Assembly (NCBI GenBank): GCA_023846275.1
Contig: JAIUJO010000087.1
Location: 1,334,148-1,398,147, forward strand
Direction: 5' to 3'
Length of the DNA stretch: 64,000 bases
From: Vanilla planifolia
Lineage: Eukaryota > Streptophyta > Magnoliopsida > Asparagales > Orchidaceae
The notes under the pieces are model-generated. The model was not told where the DNA came from, searched no databases, and saw only the letters and a program-made list of their open reading frames with translations. Positions 62,885 through 64,000 of the stretch are shown piece by piece (within the stretch, counting starts at the first letter, position 1; each line of letters opens with the position of its first letter). Made by a program: the position numbers and the translations under genes.

Positions 62885-64000
62885 TCGCGTAAAACTACAC
62901 CCTCACGTATGCATGCACATTTGGGTGCATACATAGGCATGCACACGCGTACACACCCACACTCACACACAGGCACACACATAAATAAACAAATAAAGAC
63001 ACATTCACACGCTCACACAAATGCAAATAGGCATGTGTAGAATCATAAACACAAATGCACATCAGATTAACACACCCATGCATATAGGCACATGCACGCT
63101 AAGACATGCAATCAAACACACACATGCACACACATGTGTCCACACCAATAAACAAATACACATAAAAACACACATGCGCATGCACATACATGCACACAGG
63201 CACACACATACACAAACATGTACATGCACACACAAAAAGATACACACACATGTGCATATGCACATAACAACATGCACATGCACAATCACACAAACACATG
63301 TACACACACACACACATAAAAAAACACTTATATACTGTTGCACATGCATGGACAAACACACGAACACACATGCATACAATCATGCACACACACATGCATA
63401 TGCACCCATAAATGCGTGCACATACACAAATGAACATACACACAAACACATGCATGCATATAAATATAAACATAAAGGCATGCATATATATACACACACA
63501 TACGTAGATGCATATAGATACATGCACATGCTTGCATACATGAATGTGCACAAACCAATACACAAGTATGCCCATAGACACATAGATGCATGCACACATA
63601 TATATACACACACATGCATGCACTCATAGATGCACTCTTGTATATACTAATGCAACCATAAGCACATATACATGCACACATATGCACACACACTAGCACA
63701 CATGTTTACACCCAAACACACATGCATGCACACATATACACTTGCACAAACCATGCACACACACAAAAACAAATGCATGCACGTTGATACATGTGTGCAT
63801 GCACACACACATACATGCACATGCACACAAACACTTTCACATACACACACATGCACATAAACATGCACGCACACACACCTCTACAAGACCGTGCACATAG
63901 TCACACATGCACACATTCACATATGCATACAAAACCATAGACACGCACATACAGGAACACTTATAGACACATATACAAATGCATGTATGCACAAACATGC

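Larger units (their letters stand above)
53766..64000 (+). repeat. Degenerate CA/ATG repeat tract over 10.2 kb, open at the window end
   Basis: From 53,766 to the last base the plus strand is almost only CA dinucleotide repeats broken by T and G in a restricted way. Typical words are ACACACATGCACAC, CATGCATGCACA and ACACATATGCAC. Pure (CA)n stretches are short (mostly under 12 units). The C/A-rich strand never switches over long distances; small GT patches exist near 57,330-57,350 and 57,664-57,677. Long open frames on both strands and in all phases (up to 227 codons) follow from the scarcity of stops in such words and are not genes. The right end lies outside the window. Confidence 0.97.

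Noticed and set aside
53671..63874. Dozens of open frames of 60-227 codons in the CA tract, on both strands
   Set aside because: They overlap in all phases, consist of His/Thr (plus) or Cys/Val/Met (minus) low-complexity sequence, and follow from the lack of stops in CA/ATG words. There is no start context, no conserved domain and no codon bias.
53766..64000. Telomere or CRISPR-type array
   Set aside because: No TTTAGGG-type units and no regular identical repeats with unique spacers. Unit lengths vary and the DNA is a diverged dinucleotide repeat.
1..64000. tRNA or rRNA genes
   Set aside because: None seen by eye on either strand. A covariance-model scan was not possible, so absence is not proven.

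Overview
The window looks like plant nuclear DNA from a large, repeat-choked genome, and I see no intact protein-coding gene in it. The evidence is the plant-type Ty3/gypsy and Ty1/copia polyprotein remains, the very high A+T content of everything left of about 53.4 kb (roughly three quarters or more by eye), and the way nearly every remnant is broken by stops and small frameshifts. Many stops sit where the family consensus has Gln, Arg or Trp, as expected from C-to-T decay of methylated DNA. A gymnosperm-like genome with very old retrotransposons (a low-GC gnetophyte would fit) is a guess, not something the sequence proves.

Layout. 1-13,971 is one copy of a large diverged block; 41,400-50,660 is a second copy in the same orientation, roughly 80% identical where I compared it. 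A partial third copy of one sub-unit lies at 39,660-41,050. Each block carries a short minus-strand piece that looks like a gypsy integrase tail, a plus-strand copia reverse transcriptase with its parts in scrambled order, a roughly 1.3-1.9 kb repeat unit, and a very AT-rich right part. 13,972-16,769 is a decayed Ty3/gypsy pol (reverse transcriptase, RNase H, integrase, C-terminal tail) ending in a polypurine tract. 21.4-25.5 kb holds a second gypsy element with a possible LTR promoter, primer site, Gag zinc knuckle, protease, RT and RNase H. 25.5-26.4 kb is a third gypsy fragment. 26.4-39.6 kb has no recognisable gene and becomes extremely AT-rich.

From 53,766 to the end, more than 10.2 kb is one continuous degenerate CA-repeat tract. 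It is C/A-rich on the plus strand, with ATG, TGCA and CATG interruptions. Its left flank is less AT-rich and contains a 42-bp minisatellite. Inside the tract are higher-order duplications of about 70 to 560 bp, so it has grown by segmental duplication as well as slippage. All long open frames there (His/Thr-rich on plus, Cys/Val/Met-rich on minus) come from the repeat.

The most interesting items are the CA tract, the large duplicated block, and the scrambled copia order that both block copies share. I found no convincing new functional gene system.
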